This document shows, one piece after another, positions 62,871 through 64,000 of a stretch of 64,000 bases of DNA. The stretch lies in assembly GCF_004355005.1 (NCBI RefSeq), contig NZ_SMSJ01000026.1:1-64000 (forward strand), in the 5' to 3' direction. The stretch's first letter is position 1, and the number at the start of each line of letters is the position of its first letter. The translations under genes and the position numbers were made by a program. The notes beneath the pieces are model-generated. The model was not told the origin of the DNA. It was given only the letters and a program-made list of their open reading frames with translations, and made no database searches. Source of the stretch: Dankookia rubra (GTDB taxonomy: Bacteria; Pseudomonadota; Alphaproteobacteria; Acetobacterales; Acetobacteraceae).

Positions 62871-64000
62871 GCCGGCCCCCGCGCGTCCTCGGCCCCGGCC
62901 CATTCGGCCAGGCGCGAAAGGTGGTCGTAGTCGCTGCCGGCCGGCGCCCGCTTCGGATGCGGCCGGGCGACGAAGGCGCGGTCGCCGAGCAGGAAATCGC
63001 CGACCAGGCCGAGCAGCGCCGAGCGCGCATCGTCGGCGAGCTGGCGGACCAGCGGCGCGCCCTCGACGGCGCGCTTCTCCTCGCCCGGGACCGGCCCGCC
63101 GGAGAGCTTCCAGTAGACCAGCGCCGCGGCATCGGCGGGCGCGACGCCCTCGAAGCCGCCGGCCGCGGCGATCGCCGCCTCCAGCGTCAGTTGCGGCTTG
63201 CGGCCGTCCCGCACCGCCTCGCCGGTCGGCGGCTCGCCGGTCTTGTAGTCGAGCAGCCGCAGGCCCTGCGGCGTGACGTCGATGCGGTCGGCATAGGCGG
63301 TCAGCACCACCTCCCGCCCGTCGAGGCGGAGCGGCAGCTCGCCGCGCAGCTCGACGAGGCTCGGGACCGGCCCCTCGCCCTGGCGCATCGCCGCCTCCTG
63401 CTCGACCGCGAAGCCGCCGATGCGGTCGAGCCGCGGGGTCCAGAAGGCGGCGAGGCCGGGGCGGGGCGCCGCCTGCTCCAGCGCCTCCCGCGCCGCCTCG
63501 GCCCACCGGGCGCGGGCGGCGTCGGCACCGGGCCAGGGCCGGCCCGAGAGGCGGCGGACGAAGCCGGCCATCGCCGCATGCACCAGGTTGCCGTAGTCGA
63601 GCGCCCCGGCATCGGCATCGAGCGGGTCGAGCGCCCTGAGCCGCAGCACGTGCCGCGCATAGAAGGCGTAGGGGTCGGCGATCAGGGTCTCGACCTGGGT
63701 GACGGAGATGCGGGCCGGGCGCTGGTCCGGCCGCGGCCGCGGCGCCGGCCGACCGCAGGGCTCGGGCCGGTCGGTGCGGTCGAGCTGGCCGGCCCAGCCC
63801 ATGGCCGGGCCCTGGTCCAGCGCCAGCCCGTCCTGGCCCTGCAGGAAGGTCTCGATCCGGGTCAGCCAGCGGGCCGGGACGGTCGGCGCGCCGCCGCGCC
63901 GGGCGGCGCGCGACAGCACCGCGACCGGGGCGGAACAGGCCGCCAGCAGGAAGTCGGCGCAGACCCGGCCGATCCGCGCCTCCGGCTCGGGCAGGCCGAA
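62867..64000 (-). CDS. addB: Double-strand break repair protein AddB (C-terminal part, cut by window edge)
   Basis: The last 377 codons of AddB are visible, open to base 64000. The visible part begins in the segment before the nuclease (VLSRAARRGGAPTVPARW), continues with ISVTQVETLIADPYAFYARHVL and ends with the second nuclease domain: VVLTAYADRIDVTPQG and LRLLDYKTGEPP carry the D and K residues of the PD-(D/E)XK site. The stop overlaps the addA start. The helicase-like N-terminal half is outside the window, as is the start codon. Confidence 0.92.
   Translation of the reverse strand, partial: FGLPEPEARIGRVCADFLLAACSAPVAVLSRAARRGGAPTVPARWLTRIETFLQGQDGLALDQGPAMGWAGQLDRTDRPEPCGRPAPRPRPDQRPARISVTQVETLIADPYAFYARHVLRLRALDPLDADAGALDYGNLVHAAMAGFVRRLSGRPWPGADAARARWAEAAREALEQAAPRPGLAAFWTPRLDRIGGFAVEQEAAMRQGEGPVPSLVELRGELPLRLDGREVVLTAYADRIDVTPQGLRLLDYKTGEPPTGEAVRDGRKPQLTLEAAIAAAGGFEGVAPADAAALVYWKLSGGPVPGEEKRAVEGAPLVRQLADDARSALLGLVGDFLLGDRAFVARPHPKRAPAGSDYDHLSRLAEWAGAEDARGPA

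Overview
The window reads as chromosomal DNA of a very GC-rich alphaproteobacterium. Its many orphan tripartite-tricarboxylate-transporter binding proteins (Bug family), its addB-addA-trxA order, its argH/lptM/lysA/TIGR02302 genes and its IalB-rlmN pair point to Acetobacteraceae, most likely a Roseomonas-like genus. That placement is inference from gene content and base composition; no marker gene was compared.

Layout. 1-15.9 kb: catabolic genes. These are a PLP dehydratase, a metallo-hydrolase and a Rieske ferredoxin; a minus-strand operon of class II aldolase, Bug, TPP enzyme and Bug; a TauD-type dioxygenase coupled to a third Bug; a class III CoA-transferase; an alpha/beta hydrolase; a dienoyl-CoA-reductase-like SDR; two cupin genes (one gentisate-dioxygenase-like); and a patatin. 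16.0-26.3 kb: an accessory region starting at a tRNA-Arg(CCG). It holds decayed IS5-type transposases, an AT-rich gene-free stretch, a translationally coupled polysaccharide cassette (UDP-GlcNAc 2-epimerase, an unrecognised 368-aa protein, a WecG/TagA transferase, a secreted GH5 hydrolase), a broken glycosyltransferase, an FG-GAP repeat protein and small hypotheticals. 26.3-41 kb: MetX-like hydrolase, PdxA2 plus four-carbon acid sugar kinase, YdcF, methyltransferase, IalB-rlmN, an RTX protein, a Bug with a hot-dog protein, a transporter with a decayed SemiSWEET in front of it, MaoC, a GT-C-like membrane protein and TlpA.

41-52 kb: argH, lptM, lysA and a TIGR02302 protein. Between lptM and lysA lies about 5 kb holding two paralogous Bugs, an alpha/beta hydrolase and an MFS transporter. 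52-64 kb: a 1174-aa RTX protein, RadC, a soluble PQQ-type sugar dehydrogenase, thioredoxin, AddA and the C-terminal part of AddB, cut by the window edge.

The most unusual structural signal is a family of four ~130-145 bp three-hairpin repeats. Each sits within about 10 nt of a stop codon and in the same orientation relative to that gene. Also notable are a 56-bp tandem hairpin repeat, a probable CTG start codon, and a degenerate SemiSWEET open in frame into an MFS transporter.
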